Origin: Phocoena phocoena
Taxonomy: Eukaryota; Chordata; Mammalia; Artiodactyla; Phocoenidae
Direction: 5' to 3'
Assembly (NCBI RefSeq): GCF_963924675.1
Contig: NC_089223.1
Span: 11,668,881 to 11,732,880, forward strand
Length of the DNA stretch: 64,000 bases
Shown here: positions 47,831-60,180 of the stretch, one piece after another
Layout of the letters: every line of letters begins with the position of its first letter
Position numbering within the stretch: the stretch's first letter is position 1
Translations under genes and position numbers: made by a program
The notes under the pieces: model-generated
Told to the model about the DNA's origin: nothing
What the model saw: only the letters and a program-made list of their open reading frames with translations
The model's database searches: none

Positions 47831-49063
47831 TTGCTTTGTGGGAGAAATTTTATTTAATGTCTCACGCAAAGACATAGTAAAGCCAAATTTGACGCCATAA
47901 ACATTTAAAATTTTTCTGTTTTCATTTGATTTTGTATTTATTTAGGCCTTAAATATTGCCATCATTTGGCATTAGAAAAATGGAACATTGTCTATAGGTG
48001 ATCTCCACATTCTGGCATAAAGATTAACCATTTTATGAGATGGAGGGTTGAAGGAATGGGGAGTTTTAGTCATTTAATCAGGCAGTATACAAACATCTTT
48101 TATGAGCCAACCACTATATTACTGGGGATATGGTAATGAGTAAAACAGACCCTGTTTTTACCCTCAAGAAGAAGGCTCCATCAGAGAAGAAAGACATTTA
48201 GCAATTCATTTCCAATAACTAAACATATTGTTTCAAATGTACAAAGGGCTTTAGAGAACTACTTGGTTAGAGACAGGTTAGAGAGTACTAATGCATCTTG
48301 TATGCTTTCTGGACACTGGATTTTCTCTTAATTAGGTCTGCAATTCCCACTGAGATCTGTGGGGCCTTAGCGATGGTATGGAGAAAAAAAGGAGGGCATG
48401 GAAGGATGTGTGCAGAATGTTCTGGGAATGAAATATAATAAAACATAGCACTTGGGAATGTATTAAATAAAACTGCCCTGTCACTTTGCATTGGAAATAT
48501 GCAATGAAACCACTTCTTTCAAATCAGTTAGCATGGGTTGAAAATCTACAGAGTATCAGAAACTCTAACACAACAAAGATTTAAAGACCCTACCCTGCTC
48601 AGAGCTTGCTTTAATGGAGAGCTAAGTCAAAGAATCACATAATTACAACATGCTAATACGAAAAGGCAGTGCTCAATGACAGCTACAGTCGGCTGTGAAG
48701 GTAAAGAAGAGTGGTTGAGAATAATAAAGAAAAGATTTAAAGAAGAGGTGGCTCACAAGGATAAAATTTAACACGTGAAGATGGGATTGAGGGTAAAGAA
48801 AGTATAAAAACAAAGGTAGGAAGATGAGAGATAATCTAAACTTTCTAAGCATGGAGTAATACTTTTTGCAGGCTACACGAGGGAATAAAGAGATTGAGAA
48901 AATAAAGTAAGATGAGCTAAAAATATACAGCAAAAGATAAACAGGCCTGTAGGAAGCATTATAAACAGAGGTAGCTGAAGATGCCTAGAGAAATAGGCTT
49001 GGAGCTACGCAGATACATTTAGTGCAGAGGAAATGCTTGTTCAGGAAATTTTGCAGGTAATGC
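47831..49063. other. Mostly unique; a possible old repeat at about 48080-48990
   Basis: 'gagccaaccactatattactggggatatgg', 'agtaaaacagaccctgtttttaccc' and 'aagaagaggtggctcac' resemble an ancient mammalian repeat ('gtgccaggcactgttctagg', 'gggatacagcagtgaac', 'cagacaaggtccctgccc'). I cannot name the family with confidence. No coding signal. Confidence 0.3.
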
Positions 49064-49160
49064 TTAGAGTACTGCTTCTCATACTGACTGTACATTAGCT
49101 TTACCCACTGTCTCCTGCATTAGAGTTGTCTTAGATCCTATTGACAAGGCAGATTTCAAG
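49064..49160 (+). repeat. Possible MER5-type fragment
   Basis: 'tactgcttctcatactgactgtacattagc' resembles the first part of MER5A ('cagtgcttctcaaactt...gtgcattagaatc'). Decayed and short. Confidence 0.35.
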
Positions 49161-49399
49161 GGCTACTATCTGACATAGGACGACTTTTTAAAGTGAGACT
49201 AATTCCCCTTCCCCAACGTCTAAATAACTCTGAGGCTCACTAAAATTTCAAAATAATTGGTTGAAAGGCTGTGGCGATTTCCTTCCAGTACATTTCTTAA
49301 AAGTTTGCATACATAGATGTATGTATACATACACATCTGAAGAAAGAGAAAAAGAAATGGTATTGAGTGTACATATTCTTGCATAATTTGTAGAGAGTT

Positions 49400-49690
49400 T
49401 CCATACTATCTTGTTGCTCAACCTCATTCTTTGAAATGACTACATGGTATTCTGTAAAACGGCTGTCCCATTAATAATTTAATTGTTCCTGCATTTATAA
49501 GCATTTACATTTCTTGGTCTAATTTGTGTAATTGCAAACAATGTTGTAATGGATATTCTTAAGCACAAATCTTTGGAATATGTACTTGTATTTCTGAAAG
49601 GTAGATTGGTAGAAGTTGAATATTTTGGTCAATAGAAGGGTTGTGGTGATTGCATTTCATTATATTACCAAAATGGTCATTGTTTTGTAA
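49400..49690 (-). mobile_element. Decayed old L1/HAL1 ORF2 fragment, antisense
   Basis: 'gactacatggtattctg', 'tgttcctgcatttataagc', 'ttgtgtaattgcaaacaatgttg', 'gtacttgtatttctgaaagg' follow the C-terminal part of an old L1-type ORF2 in reverse complement. Confidence 0.5.
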
Positions 49691-50809
49691 CTGACACATT
49701 ATAACCACATGGCTACTAAGGTCACATAAGCCAATTTCAAAATATAACTGGTGTTTGCTAAAACTATTTTTCAGAATAAAAAATGGAAAATATCTTATGT
49801 TTGAATCTTTTGTATCATGCAATATACTGAAAACTAACATTAAAGTAACAAGGTAAATTATAAGCATTGATATGATTCCAAATTCAAATAGAATGCCTAA
49901 AGATTATAAATAAATAATAAGACCATGACATTAACTATGTATTCCATAGATTAGCATTCTGAAGGATAACATTCTCAAGGATAATGTTACTATCAAAGTC
50001 TAGTAAGACTTAATAAAACTATGGAAATATGTAAAATCCTTCTATTCAACCAGGATTTGTATCCATAAAAAGTGTCTCTGTTCCTATATGAGGACAAGAT
50101 TCTATACAGATAAAAAATGGTTCTAATTCAGTCTGCTTAGAGTCTATAACCCTCTCACAGAAGTCATGATTTGGAATTTAACATCAGAGATCCTAGGGTT
50201 TGCTGTCCAGAGACTCAGGCCAAGTTAATGAATCCAAGTACTTTGAAATTGAAGTGAAAATACATTCCACCTTTAGAATCTCTGACTATGAGATAAGTAA
50301 TAAATTAGCGGAACATAATAGAATTTACGATGGACTAGCAAATTACTTCTTTTAAAAATTACTTCTTTTAAAAATGGGGGGGGAGACTTTACTCAAGATT
50401 CATGATTTTTAAAAATTTAACAATTAAAATAATAAACAATTTAGGTAACACAGATCAATTTTGGCAAAACTTCACTTTATTTTACTTTAAAGCACAAATA
50501 CACAAAGGTTTTCTAAGCATTATTTTATGCTTTGATTTTTGTATAGTACAGAAAAGAGAACTCTGTAGCCCAAAATGGCTTTCCCCATCTTGACTATGTA
50601 CCGGAAAATATAGATATTATTTCTTTATACTGTGATAGTACCGAGACCCTCCTCCTGGATTGAGTGCAGTAGTTCCCCTTCCCACTTCATATCATCTTTC
50701 ACTGGTTGCCAGTATAACAGGGATCCCAATGTACTATGTCTGGTTTTCCCTTTAGATGACTCCTTGAAAATAGCATCTCAAGGGTTCATTTGAGTTCAGG
50801 AGCCTTCCA
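49691..50809. other. No recognised gene; one 16-bp duplication
   Basis: Unique DNA. At 50342-50373 ATTACTTCTTTTAAAA occurs twice in tandem with a 16-base period, followed by a run of eight G (about 50376-50383). Confidence 0.45.
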
Positions 50810-51379
50810 CAGTGGTTTTTAAATTCATATACTCAGAACCCCTTTTACACCCTTAAAAAATTAGTGAGGACCCAAAGACCAAAGAGGTTGACGAAGTGTG
50901 GCCTGCCGGCCAAATCCAGCCCATCTCCTGTTTTTGTGAATAAGTATTATTTGAGCAGAGCTACCCCTGTTTATTTTTATATTGTTTATGGCTATTTTCT
51001 CTCTGTAATTGCAACGTTGAGTAATGTGACAGATGCCATATGGCTTGCCAAGCATAAACTATTTACTATCTTGTCCTTTACAGAAAACATTTGCCAGCCT
51101 CTGGTTTATGTGGATTATAGCTAGTGATTTTTACCACATGAAAAATTAAGCTTAGATAATTTTAAAATTGAGAAATACATCACAAGCACACTCTTCATTA
51201 GCCACCAGAGCTAATAGTCATGCAGCCTTTGGGAAACCACTGTACATTCATGAGAAAATGGGAATGAAAAAGGCAAATAACACCTTAGTATTACCATGAA
51301 AGTAGTTTTAATCTTCTTTGAGACCCTAAATGTGTATAAGGAATGCGAGAGGTCCTCAGACCATATTTGAGAGATGCTG
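50810..51379 (-). mobile_element. hAT-Charlie element, non-autonomous, interrupted by a second element
   Basis: Starts CAGTGGTTTTTAAATTC and continues 'agaaccccttttacaccc', 'ttagtgaggacccaaag'. After a 220-bp insert it resumes at 51104: 'gtttatgtggattatagctag', 'aatgaaaaaggcaaataacacc', ending TTTGAGAGATGCTG. Same family and same orientation as the longer copy at 57535-58946, with the transposase core deleted. No convincing 8-bp TSD. Strand follows that of the transposase in the longer copy. Confidence 0.75.
50882..51103. mobile_element. Second hAT-type DNA transposon nested in the first
   Basis: 'ggttgacgaagtgtggcc', 'ccggccaaatccagcccatc', 'ctgtttttgtgaataag', 'atatggcttgccaagc', 'actatcttgtcctttacag', 'tttgccagcctctgg' follow the well-known mammalian element with CAGGGGTCGGCAAACT termini, in the reversed order beginning at the other end. 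It interrupts the text of the surrounding Charlie element. The overlapping frames at 50861-51055 and 50864-51124 are not genes. Confidence 0.75.
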
Positions 51380-54330
51380 GAATACTATATGGCAAATAGT
51401 AATAGCTACTGAATAAATACATGGATGAATAAGCAATAGCAACGAAAGAGATCAAATATTTCCACAGTGCCTTACAATGTACAGAGAACGTCTATGTCCA
51501 TTTCCATTTTAAGAAAATTTAAGGGGGCAAAAGTATTAAAAGGGTTTTTGTGTAGGAGATATTAGAGGATATTTGCAAGCTGAGGAGAAAGAGGGACTTA
51601 TAGCCTGTTGAACATGATTAAGGACATGATTCTGTATATAACAGACAGAAATAATTAATTTAAACTGGACCATATAAAGGAACTTAAATAATTTATTTGA
51701 ATTTTTGATATGGTGCAGAAAATGGTATAATATAGTCCTACAGTGAGAAAAATGAATATGTTGTACTAAAGTAATATGTGGGGAAATAGAAGCGGAATCT
51801 TAGAAAGAGCGAAGCACAAAACATCTTCAAAAGAAAATCTTCGAAGGAGGGTTGCTTTAGGAAACTTTACAATGGAAGACAGACTGCCTTAAAGTTACAG
51901 AAGTTCTCAGTGTCAGAGTCTTTCTTAACTTATCCTGTATCTGTACCCTTCATGTACATTTTTAAAAACATTTTAAATTTATTCTGTGACCTCCTGTGTA
52001 AGAAAAATTAAAAACAAAAAATTTCAAGAAGAAATTTAAATTTATCTTGGGAGGAGTCAGAAATAGCCAAAGAATATTTCAACACCTCTTTGAAGGTAAT
52101 TTAAGAATTACTTCTGGCATCCGGTACACACAACAGATACCAGAAGTGGCTTTGCCTTTACATGCTCTGTTCTGTGAAAGTAGTGGGATTTGGACTGGCA
52201 TCTAGTTATTCTCATCACCTAGGTAACTGCACTCAAATGTGCTCTCCCTTATATATTAATTACAATCCAGTTGTTGTGGTTAAACAATGTGTGATATATA
52301 TTTGAGTCACATGAGTGAGTTAGGATCTTTATTCGGGTTTTGTGGGAAATGGCTTCTTTTATGTATATTGCGTAACTATACACTTTATTCCTAGGGAAGA
52401 TATCAAAATGCTGCCCAGTATTCAGCCATTCTATTGAGAGAATGTTTAAAAGAAAAAGAGAGATCAGCAATTATGAGCCTAAACCCATCTAGAAACAGTT
52501 TGTTCTATTATGTTATTGAAAACAAACTTCAGTAAGCTGTAGTGTTTTACCTCCTTCAGTAGTATATTTACATTATTTGCACAGCAGGATGAGAAAGTAA
52601 TCCCTGAGGAGATATTAAGGAAATCATTTATTTTTCTGTTAAATACACAAATGTGTTACTGTATATTATACCATACACATAATAGCTTTTAATTGGGAGA
52701 CATGAAAATTGAATATCACTACCATGTGTGACATGTGACTTATGATGTGATATTTATAAATATTTGAGTAGTTACCGTTTACCAGATGGAAGTAATGTGT
52801 GTTTTTGCAAGTCTGAAACATCTTTTTTATGATAATAGTCCACACTTGAGGTAATTTATTCTGTCCTTGCAGTATGGATGTAAGTTCTCTTCACTTTACG
52901 TAGTATTCTAAGCTTTTAGCAAATCAAACAATCCTAAGCATGAATACACATCAAGATGAATAACAATTCATTTGACTAATGATTGTTAAATTGAAGTGTT
53001 TTCTCTCTGTACGTGCTGTAATTTGAAATAAAAGGGCTGAACAAATTTCCCATGTGCATTTTTGCTCATCACATGTAACCTTGGAAAAATAACTCTAAAG
53101 GTGATATTTCAACATGGAGGAAATGACATTAAAATCTACATTCTATTAGACATAAAACTTTATCCCCAAACATTAGAATGTTATTGTCTATTTTCAGATG
53201 GTAAATTAATGTCATTTTCCTTTATCCGTATTTTGTAATCCAGAAGAAACACCTGCTAGAGATTGCAATTTCTGTGGAAGAAGCTTTCCCTCCTCCATTT
53301 TTCTTTCTCTTTATAGGTTCCTTTCCTCTACTCTCAGACTTCTATCCCCTCTATCACCACCCTTTTAAAGTACTGTGGATTTTTTTTAAAGCCACGTAGA
53401 CTGGGCTTGATGTGAGTTCTGTAGTTACCAGTACTAACAATAGAAATAAAGCATTGTATTGTCACTCTTTCCTTTCCTACTGATTGACTCCATGGCTTAT
53501 CTTGGTTGGCACCCTGCACATCAATTGGTGTGCCTAGGAAAGCTATGGCAGTCAAATTGTGAGCCTTTCAAGCAAGCGTGTGTAATTTTAGCATTTGATG
53601 CATGCTTGAAGAGATGCTTTTCGAAGCTTTCAATCATTTTAATGAGGTATCTTAGTTTGATTTACAAATTTGGTAAGCACAACTTGGTGTTGTTATGTTT
53701 AGACTTCGGTTATTTCATAATGTGTGTTCTGAGAGTCCTTGATGCGATAGAAGGATAAAGAATCTTCATCTTTCTCCTCCTAGTATATCTACAAACAGAA
53801 CAGAAAAGAAGATAAAGCAGAATTAGAAATGACTTTTTGGGTATCAAATAAGATTAAAAGGTCTCAAGTCTCTTAGGATAGAATATTGATCATAGCAAGG
53901 TACACACACACACTCACCACAAACACACAACTCTGAAACAAAATAACATTGTTTATTAACCAGTGATTAACAGGATTGTGGTTAAATCTGAGACTTAAAA
54001 TAATCTCCTCACATTTGAATCCATTTGAAGCTCTACATGAGATCTTACAGTTTTAAAGTGTCCCAGGGAAACATATATCTTTGAGTAATGTGATGGAATT
54101 ATTAAAGTGCTATGAACACTTGCAAGGGAAGCTAAATTAAAGGCACAAAATTTAAAGGGATATATTATTTCATACATAAATTGCCGGCATCTACTTTATA
54201 AATGGGAATTAGATTTGTAGTCTATAAAAATCCTTAGGTAGCTGTGATTTACATTTTTCTGTTGGTTGTTACAGTTTAATAATTCTACTAATGCACTGAA
54301 ATTTGTTCATGCCACTTTTTGAGAGGCTAA
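51380..54330. other. No recognised feature
   Basis: Nearly 3 kb of AT-rich unique DNA. The frames at 53334-53555 and 53459-53758 overlap on opposite strands and show no known domain. A short CA-rich tract is at 53902-53930. Confidence 0.4.
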
Positions 54331-54388
54331 AATGAAAATGTTACAAACAGGAATACATTAATGAAAATGTTACAAACAGGAATACAGC
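54331..54388 (+). repeat. 29-bp tandem duplication
   Basis: Two units of 29 bases, 54331-54359 and 54360-54388, share AATGAAAATGTTACAAACAG and GGAATACA and differ only in the last two bases. Confidence 0.92.
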
Positions 54389-54829
54389 AAGAGACATAAT
54401 CAGGTAGCTCAGCATCTTTGCAAGACTGCAATAGTGGGGAGCTTAAGGTATTTGGAATTAATAGCTTCTCTCCCTTTTCTAGGTGGCCGTTTGCCTGAAA
54501 TAGAAGAATCGGGGGAATAGATTATGAATATTCAGTTACTCTTAGATTATGTTATTCTTGGCATTAGATCTAAAGGAGCTCTATTTGGTGGAATGCTGTA
54601 GAAATGCTGCATAGGGTCAGTAAGGTATAATTAGTGAATAATGATTTAAAATTAGGAGACCTAGTTTTTCATTTCACTTTAGTCCTTAATAAACTCAATG
54701 ATCTTTTACAAATTATTGCTTTTGTGGTATCAATCTGTTGCTATCTGTGAAAATAATTAATTCCTGATCTTCTATACTGATACAAATTATTTCCTGAAAA
54801 AAATACAGTGTTTTCAAATTTTACTGTGC
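54389..54829. other. No recognised feature
   Basis: Unique DNA. Confidence 0.35.
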
Positions 54830-55010
54830 CAGTAATAATCTAGCTGGTTGTGAAAAATTTATATTCCCAGCTGCCATTTCAGAGCTCCTAACTCAGTAAG
54901 TCTTGGGTAGTTTCCAGGAATTTGACGTTCTCATTTGTACCCATGGCAGGTGGACCGCATGCCACATGTGTACCACATGTTGCAGATGGGGGCACATTTT
55001 TGGGCAACCT
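54830..55010 (+). repeat. MER5-type fragment
   Basis: 'ctcctaactcagtaagtcttggg', 'ccaggaatttgacgttctc' and 'ggcaggtggaccgcatgcc' follow the second half of MER5A ('ctgattcagtaggtctgg', 'gagaatttgcatttc', 'ctggtccggggaccac'). Confidence 0.5.
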
Positions 55011-56308
55011 TAAAGTGGTTGGCTAAGCCCTCACTTACTCCCAGATTCCAGTTGGAACAGTTTTTATGAAAGCCAATGACTTACACTAATTCTTCCTAGT
55101 AAGTACTAGAGGCAAAGTGTTACTTAGAGAGATACTATTTGGATATGTATAATTCTTTTCCTTAAGGAGTTGTATGTGCTAAAAGCCTTCAGTGAGCAAC
55201 TCCTTCATTGAGTTATGTATATCTTCTCTTATTTTATTCTACAAAGCAAAATAATTGATACTAAAGCCTTATGCAGCCTCATAAGTAGTATCTCTTCAAG
55301 TGAAAATCACAGAAGTAGTTTAAAGAAATGTTTGGAAATCTGTTGCTCCTACCGTACCATTCCTACATTTGAAAAACAATGAAAGTAATATTTTTGCTTG
55401 TCTTTGCACACTGCTTCTCTAAATGAGTAATCTAAACAGGTTACTCTTTCTTGCCATAGGGCCTCAGATTTTTTTCTTCATAACCAATCCAAATGGGAAA
55501 TGAAACTGAAACCCCAATACAACTAGTTTCCCAACTAATCCTGATTCCAAGGTCTGCTCTTACCTAATCAAGTAGAATTAAAGTATGGATGCTTTATATG
55601 GGTTAACACATGGTCAGCTTATAATCTTCCTACCAACTCCTCTCCTCATTAATCTAGGCTGTACTTAATAATTGCTTTTCCCACATAATGGAACAAGTTA
55701 ATTGCAAAATTATGCTTCCACTAGAACTGTCAGGTAAATTTTTCTGGATTAAAGCCAACTGAAATTTTCCTGTCAGAAATGTACTCACCTGTTTTTCAAA
55801 ACATGTAAATTGCACATTTTAAAATATTACCAAATATATAGTTTTTCAACAGGCATCATATATTTTTCAAGATAATGAGATAGCTGATGACCTGTGTTAT
55901 CTTTCCACAGTTATAATCTCACATATGCAGAAATAGAGGATAGGAGCTCATTTGGTAAACTGTTTATGTCTCTCAGTTTGCATCTGATATTATTAGATTG
56001 TTTCATTTTCAGATCATAGGACTCATTACTATATACTCCACACTTAGAATGAGGATTAGTTTATAAGCATGTAAGTAGTAAATAATATTAGTTTACCTAC
56101 AAAAAGTATGGCGTTCCAGATGCATTCTTTTCTATACAAATAAGTACAGGATTGCAAATAAGCTAGATTTGGATGCCTGATTTCCCAAAGATTTTCTCTA
56201 TGGCAGTACAGGTCACTTGAAAACCAGAAGTTAGCCCAAAGGAACCATGTGTAGTTCTCACTTCATTTTTGTACCTTATCACTTACATAATATGGTACTC
56301 AAACAAAC
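55011..56308. other. No recognised feature
   Basis: Unique DNA without coding signal. Confidence 0.4.

Positions 56309-56365
<57 letters not shown>
56309..56365 (+). repeat. (GT)n(AT)n compound microsatellite
   Basis: GT units at 56309-56322 pass into a long TA run with one interrupting ATGTAT at about 56345-56350. Confidence 0.95.
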
Positions 56366-57534
56366 AATTTTTCCTTTAGCAATTTTGACAACTGTGAGTT
56401 TTCCTCTTGAGGAAATACATAAGAATATCATCTTTAATTTTATTTTCCTTTTATCTTCTTTCTTTCATACAAGCCAAGGACTGTGAAGAAAAAGTCAAAG
56501 TGCAAATAGGCAGGGCTGCAGTAAAATGAATAAAGCTCCTTAGCTGGCAGTAATGAGATGCTTCTGGAGAAGTTACTACCAAATTACAATGTTTGCAACT
56601 TTATAGAAACTCTCAGGAAGAACCTAGGGGTCATCTCGCTAAATATCATGGTTGGATTTTTAAGAAGGCTGCCTCATGTTATGCTCATAAACTCGTTAGA
56701 GTGCTGTAGCCTAGACTTTCTCTAGGGATCATTAATAACATGCTTTAGGTGTTTGGCCCTACTGGACAAAAGGTCTTACCCTGCTTGCCCACAGGTTATT
56801 TGTTTTACTTAAAAGGGCTTATGATACTTGGGACCATAAAAAATTTGAGGTATAGTGATCACAAAGAAAATGTGGCACACCTGCAATTCTTATGGTCGAA
56901 TAAAAGGATCCAAAAACCCAGTAAGCAGCTTTTTATGTAACAGTTTCTTAGATCATTCATATTAATAAATGATATTTTCTGGGTGCTGATCTCAAGTATC
57001 TTAATTGTATATGAGGAATTTCCCCATGCTTAATAAGGGAAAGTTTATGTACTCATATTAGGTCATAATTTAGAAATGTTACTAAAATTTGGGGAGACGA
57101 TGTAATAAAAATCATTAAATTGCAGCTACCACTCAGAAATCTAGGTCAAATTGTACATCATCTTGCAGATAACAGACATGTGGGCAGGTGCTGAGCAGTA
57201 GTATCTTCTGTGCTGGGCTAGAGGAGCCATCTAGAAGCTGATGTGATCTGCAAAACAAAGAGCAAACTGAAGCCAATGCCAGGAGTCACAAAACTACATT
57301 CGAGAGCCAACGTCAAGTATCAGGGGCAGTGAGAGATCTAGCAGAGGGAGACATTTAGGGCATATGTGTTAGGAAAGGTGAAGCTATAGATAAGAAATCA
57401 GAGCCTGAAGGGAGTAAAACCAAGTGAAGAAGCTGAGTATGACATAAGATAAAGCAAAGATTTCATAAAGTCAGCCATCAATAGCACAGGTCCAGTTACT
57501 GATTCTTCTTGGTTGGCAGTTACATATATTAGAG
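56366..57534. other. No recognised feature
   Basis: Unique DNA. Frame 56749-56940 shows no recognisable domain. Confidence 0.4.
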
Positions 57535-58946
57535 GAGTGGTTCTCAAGATTTTTGAAATTAGGGACCCTTTGCACTTATAAAATTAGTGAGGGCCCCACA
57601 AGCTATTTTCTGCATGAGTTATATCTATTGATGTCTGCTATATCAGAAATATAACTTAGAAAATATTAAAATAGTTATTTATTTAAAAACCATACTATTA
57701 AATAATAAATACATTGCATGTTAACATAACATGTTTAATGAAAATAGCTATTTTTCAAAAAGAAAACAATTTCTTCAGAAAATATTGTTTTACATTTGTA
57801 CAAGTCTATTTTATGTTTATCTCTTTGGAAGATTCTGTATTCAACTTGTTTCAGTATTTTGTTTATGTTGAAATATATGAGGAAAATCTAGCCTCACACA
57901 GGTATATAATTGGGAAAGGAAAGCGTTTTTAGTAGCTCTTCCAGTTAATTGTGTATATTTTTCTTTGATACTACACGAAACTCAACAAATGGGAGTTTCT
58001 CAAGTGCTAGTTTCAGTGTGGAATCTTGAAATCATATCAATGAACTTTTTTACTCTTCTAAATTAAAATCCATAGGTCTAATGTGCTCTTTGAATTCATA
58101 TTTATCCATAAATGATCTTGTAAAATGCATTGGTTATTTGGAAAATACTGGCTCACTGAGTTACACAGATTTCCCAAATGTTGACGTATGTCATTATATA
58201 ATATCAAAACATCACATTTATTAATATTTCCACTGATTTCATCCTAAAACCATTTAAGTATTGGCACCCAGTCAAGTTCAGCATGGTCGATACAAGTTTT
58301 TCAAAGTTCTAATTTTGCTTTGAAATTTTGTTTAAGTTACCAAGTAACATGATTTGTTCTCCTTGAAGTGACAAACTCATGTCATTCATTTTTGCAAAAA
58401 TGTTTGTCAGGTACTGAAATCTGAATTACCATTTTTTTGTCAGTCATTCTTCCAAGTACAGATGATGTTTGATGAAAACACATGGCTAGTTCAGCTCATA
58501 TCTTAAACAATAGCATAAATGCTTTATGCAGATATCTCATTTTGCCATATAAGACATTAAAAAGGTCCTCAAGAGTTAAGATTCAATAACATTTGTATTA
58601 TTTTTACTGCTTTATCAAGGACATTCTTAAGTGAAACTGGATTCGTACATTCATTTGTTCATTCATTCATTTACCCTATCTATCTATCTACCTACATACT
58701 TATTAATAGTGAGTTTGTGGCTGTTACCCACTAACTAGTACAGTGCAGTGTCACTGACTTAATTAAATCTAAGGCACCAACAGTTTTACCCAGCATTACT
58801 TTAACAACATCACTGCAAATGTCAATACAATGAAAAAGGGAAATAATATCTCTGATAATATTATGAAAATTGTTTTGATTTAGATGACTCCCTAAAAAGG
58901 TCTAGGGGACTCCCAGGGATCTTATACCACACTTTGAAAACTGCTG
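57535..58946 (-). mobile_element. hAT-Charlie element, nearly full length, with 8-bp TSD
   Basis: 1412 bp. The left end is GAGTGGTTCTCAAG (the family's CAGTGGTTCTCAA with the first C changed), and the right end TTTGAAAACTGCTG is its decayed inverse. An 8-bp direct repeat with two mismatches flanks it: TATTAGAG at 57527-57534 and GTTTAGAG at 58947-58954, as expected for hAT elements. Terminal regions are shared with the copy at 50810-51379: 'aaaattagtgagggccccac' on the left, 'tctaggggactcccagggatc' on the right. The interior holds a decayed transposase on the minus strand. A (TATC)n stretch lies at about 58676-58692. Confidence 0.88.
57950..58620 (-). pseudogene. Decayed Charlie (ZBED5-like) transposase
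   Basis: Reading the minus strand from 58620 downward through several frames gives fragments of the hAT transposase C-terminal half. One is KMNDMSLSLQGE near 58360-58395, matching the conserved 'LNELNLSLQGK' segment, followed by a KISK-like stretch. Nearer 58000-58060 come a FRRVKKFIDMIS-like segment and a further piece near the dimerisation region. Stops and indels are frequent. The same protein family gave rise to the domesticated mammalian ZBED5 and SCAND3 genes, but this copy is dead. Confidence 0.7.
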
Positions 58947-58954
58947 GTTTAGAG

Positions 58955-59994
58955 GCAGTTTGATTGTTTTTTAAAAATGCCATGTCTTGAACCTCTTTTT
59001 ATTTTCTTGATTTTTTTTTTTGGTTTGTTTTTTTTGATCATTTTCATTAACAGAAAAAGCAGCAACTCTGTAATAGTTTCCTGTCCTTCCCTACGTAACT
59101 GAGATTTAGCCTAAATCAAATTTTAAGTTGCTCGATCATTCAACAAATATTTATTAATGGTTTACTGTGTCCTGAGTATTGTTTTAGAAACTAGACACCC
59201 CCTTTTTTGTAAACATGACATGAGGGTAGAAATTGTTTTTCTTCTCTCCACCACTTTTGCACATGTAGGCAAAACTTGGTAAACAGGTTGCCCAGCTGGC
59301 TTTCTGCCCACTGCTTCTCCTCCCTGTCTTGTCTCCCCATCTCCTTATTATAATCTGTATCAGTGCATTAAATATCAGGTTCAACTTGGCAGTAGCCACC
59401 CAAATAAAAGGGAATTTTTTTTGGTTGTAGGTGTTTGTTTTTCTTTACAGCTAATCCTTTGGACAGTATTTCCCATTTTATGGAAACTTTTGAACTTTGA
59501 TCCCTTCTTCCACCTAACAGTCCATTTCTACTTCTCAACCCCAGAGCTGTTAATGTTTTTTACCTCCTTTTTAGTCACTAGAGAAATCTGTTCCTTCTTA
59601 GAGTGTTAAATCCATCCCCTTTTAATATCTAGTTAAACTTACTGACTGCATAGCCTCCACCTTTACCAGTTTGGCCTTCATTCCTCCGGTGGGGAGGGAG
59701 GGATGCCTCTAGTGTTCTTCTTTTCTTACTGTTTGATTTTTTTAGACCTTTCTTTTGGTTGTACATCAAGCCTCTTACTCTGGTTTACATTAGTACCATC
59801 TTGGACTCCTATGCCCCTATTTTTTTCTAACCTCCTGCTGCATCCCATTCTCTATCCTACTTATTCATAATTCTTCCACTTGGGTAGATGACGTGAAATG
59901 AATTCTGTATTCACCCTTTTGGCCTAGGTTGCTCTCCAGTTCAAAATATTTCACTCAGCTATCCACACAAAAATACTTGAAATAAAGATATCTA
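58955..59994. other. No recognised gene
   Basis: Unique DNA with a T-rich stretch at 59009-59035. A short L2/MIR-like echo ('caacaaatatttattaatgg') lies at 59140-59190. Frames at 59184-59399 and 59421-59609 show no known domain. Confidence 0.35.
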
Positions 59995-60180
59995 AATTTA
60001 TTGTGTGCCTTACATGTATTTAATCATCAGAGTAATCCAAGATGTAGGCACTATTACCAGTTCTATTTACAGATAAAGAAACTGAGTCATAGAAAGTTTC
60101 CTGTGTTCCCAACAGTGAGGCCTGGGTCCCAAGCAGATAATTTGTCTTCGGTGCCAGCACGCTTTAGTACACAGTACTAC
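59995..60180 (-). repeat. MIR
   Basis: 'attgtgtgccttacatg', 'ttaatcatcagagtaatcc', 'gatgtaggcactattacc', 'atttacagataaagaaactgag' and 'cagtgaggcctgggtccc' follow the reverse-complement MIR in order. Confidence 0.8.

Noticed and set aside
50802..51387. 8-bp TSD for the outer hAT element
   Set aside because: GCCTTCCA and GAATACTA agree at only 4 of 8 positions, which is not better than chance.
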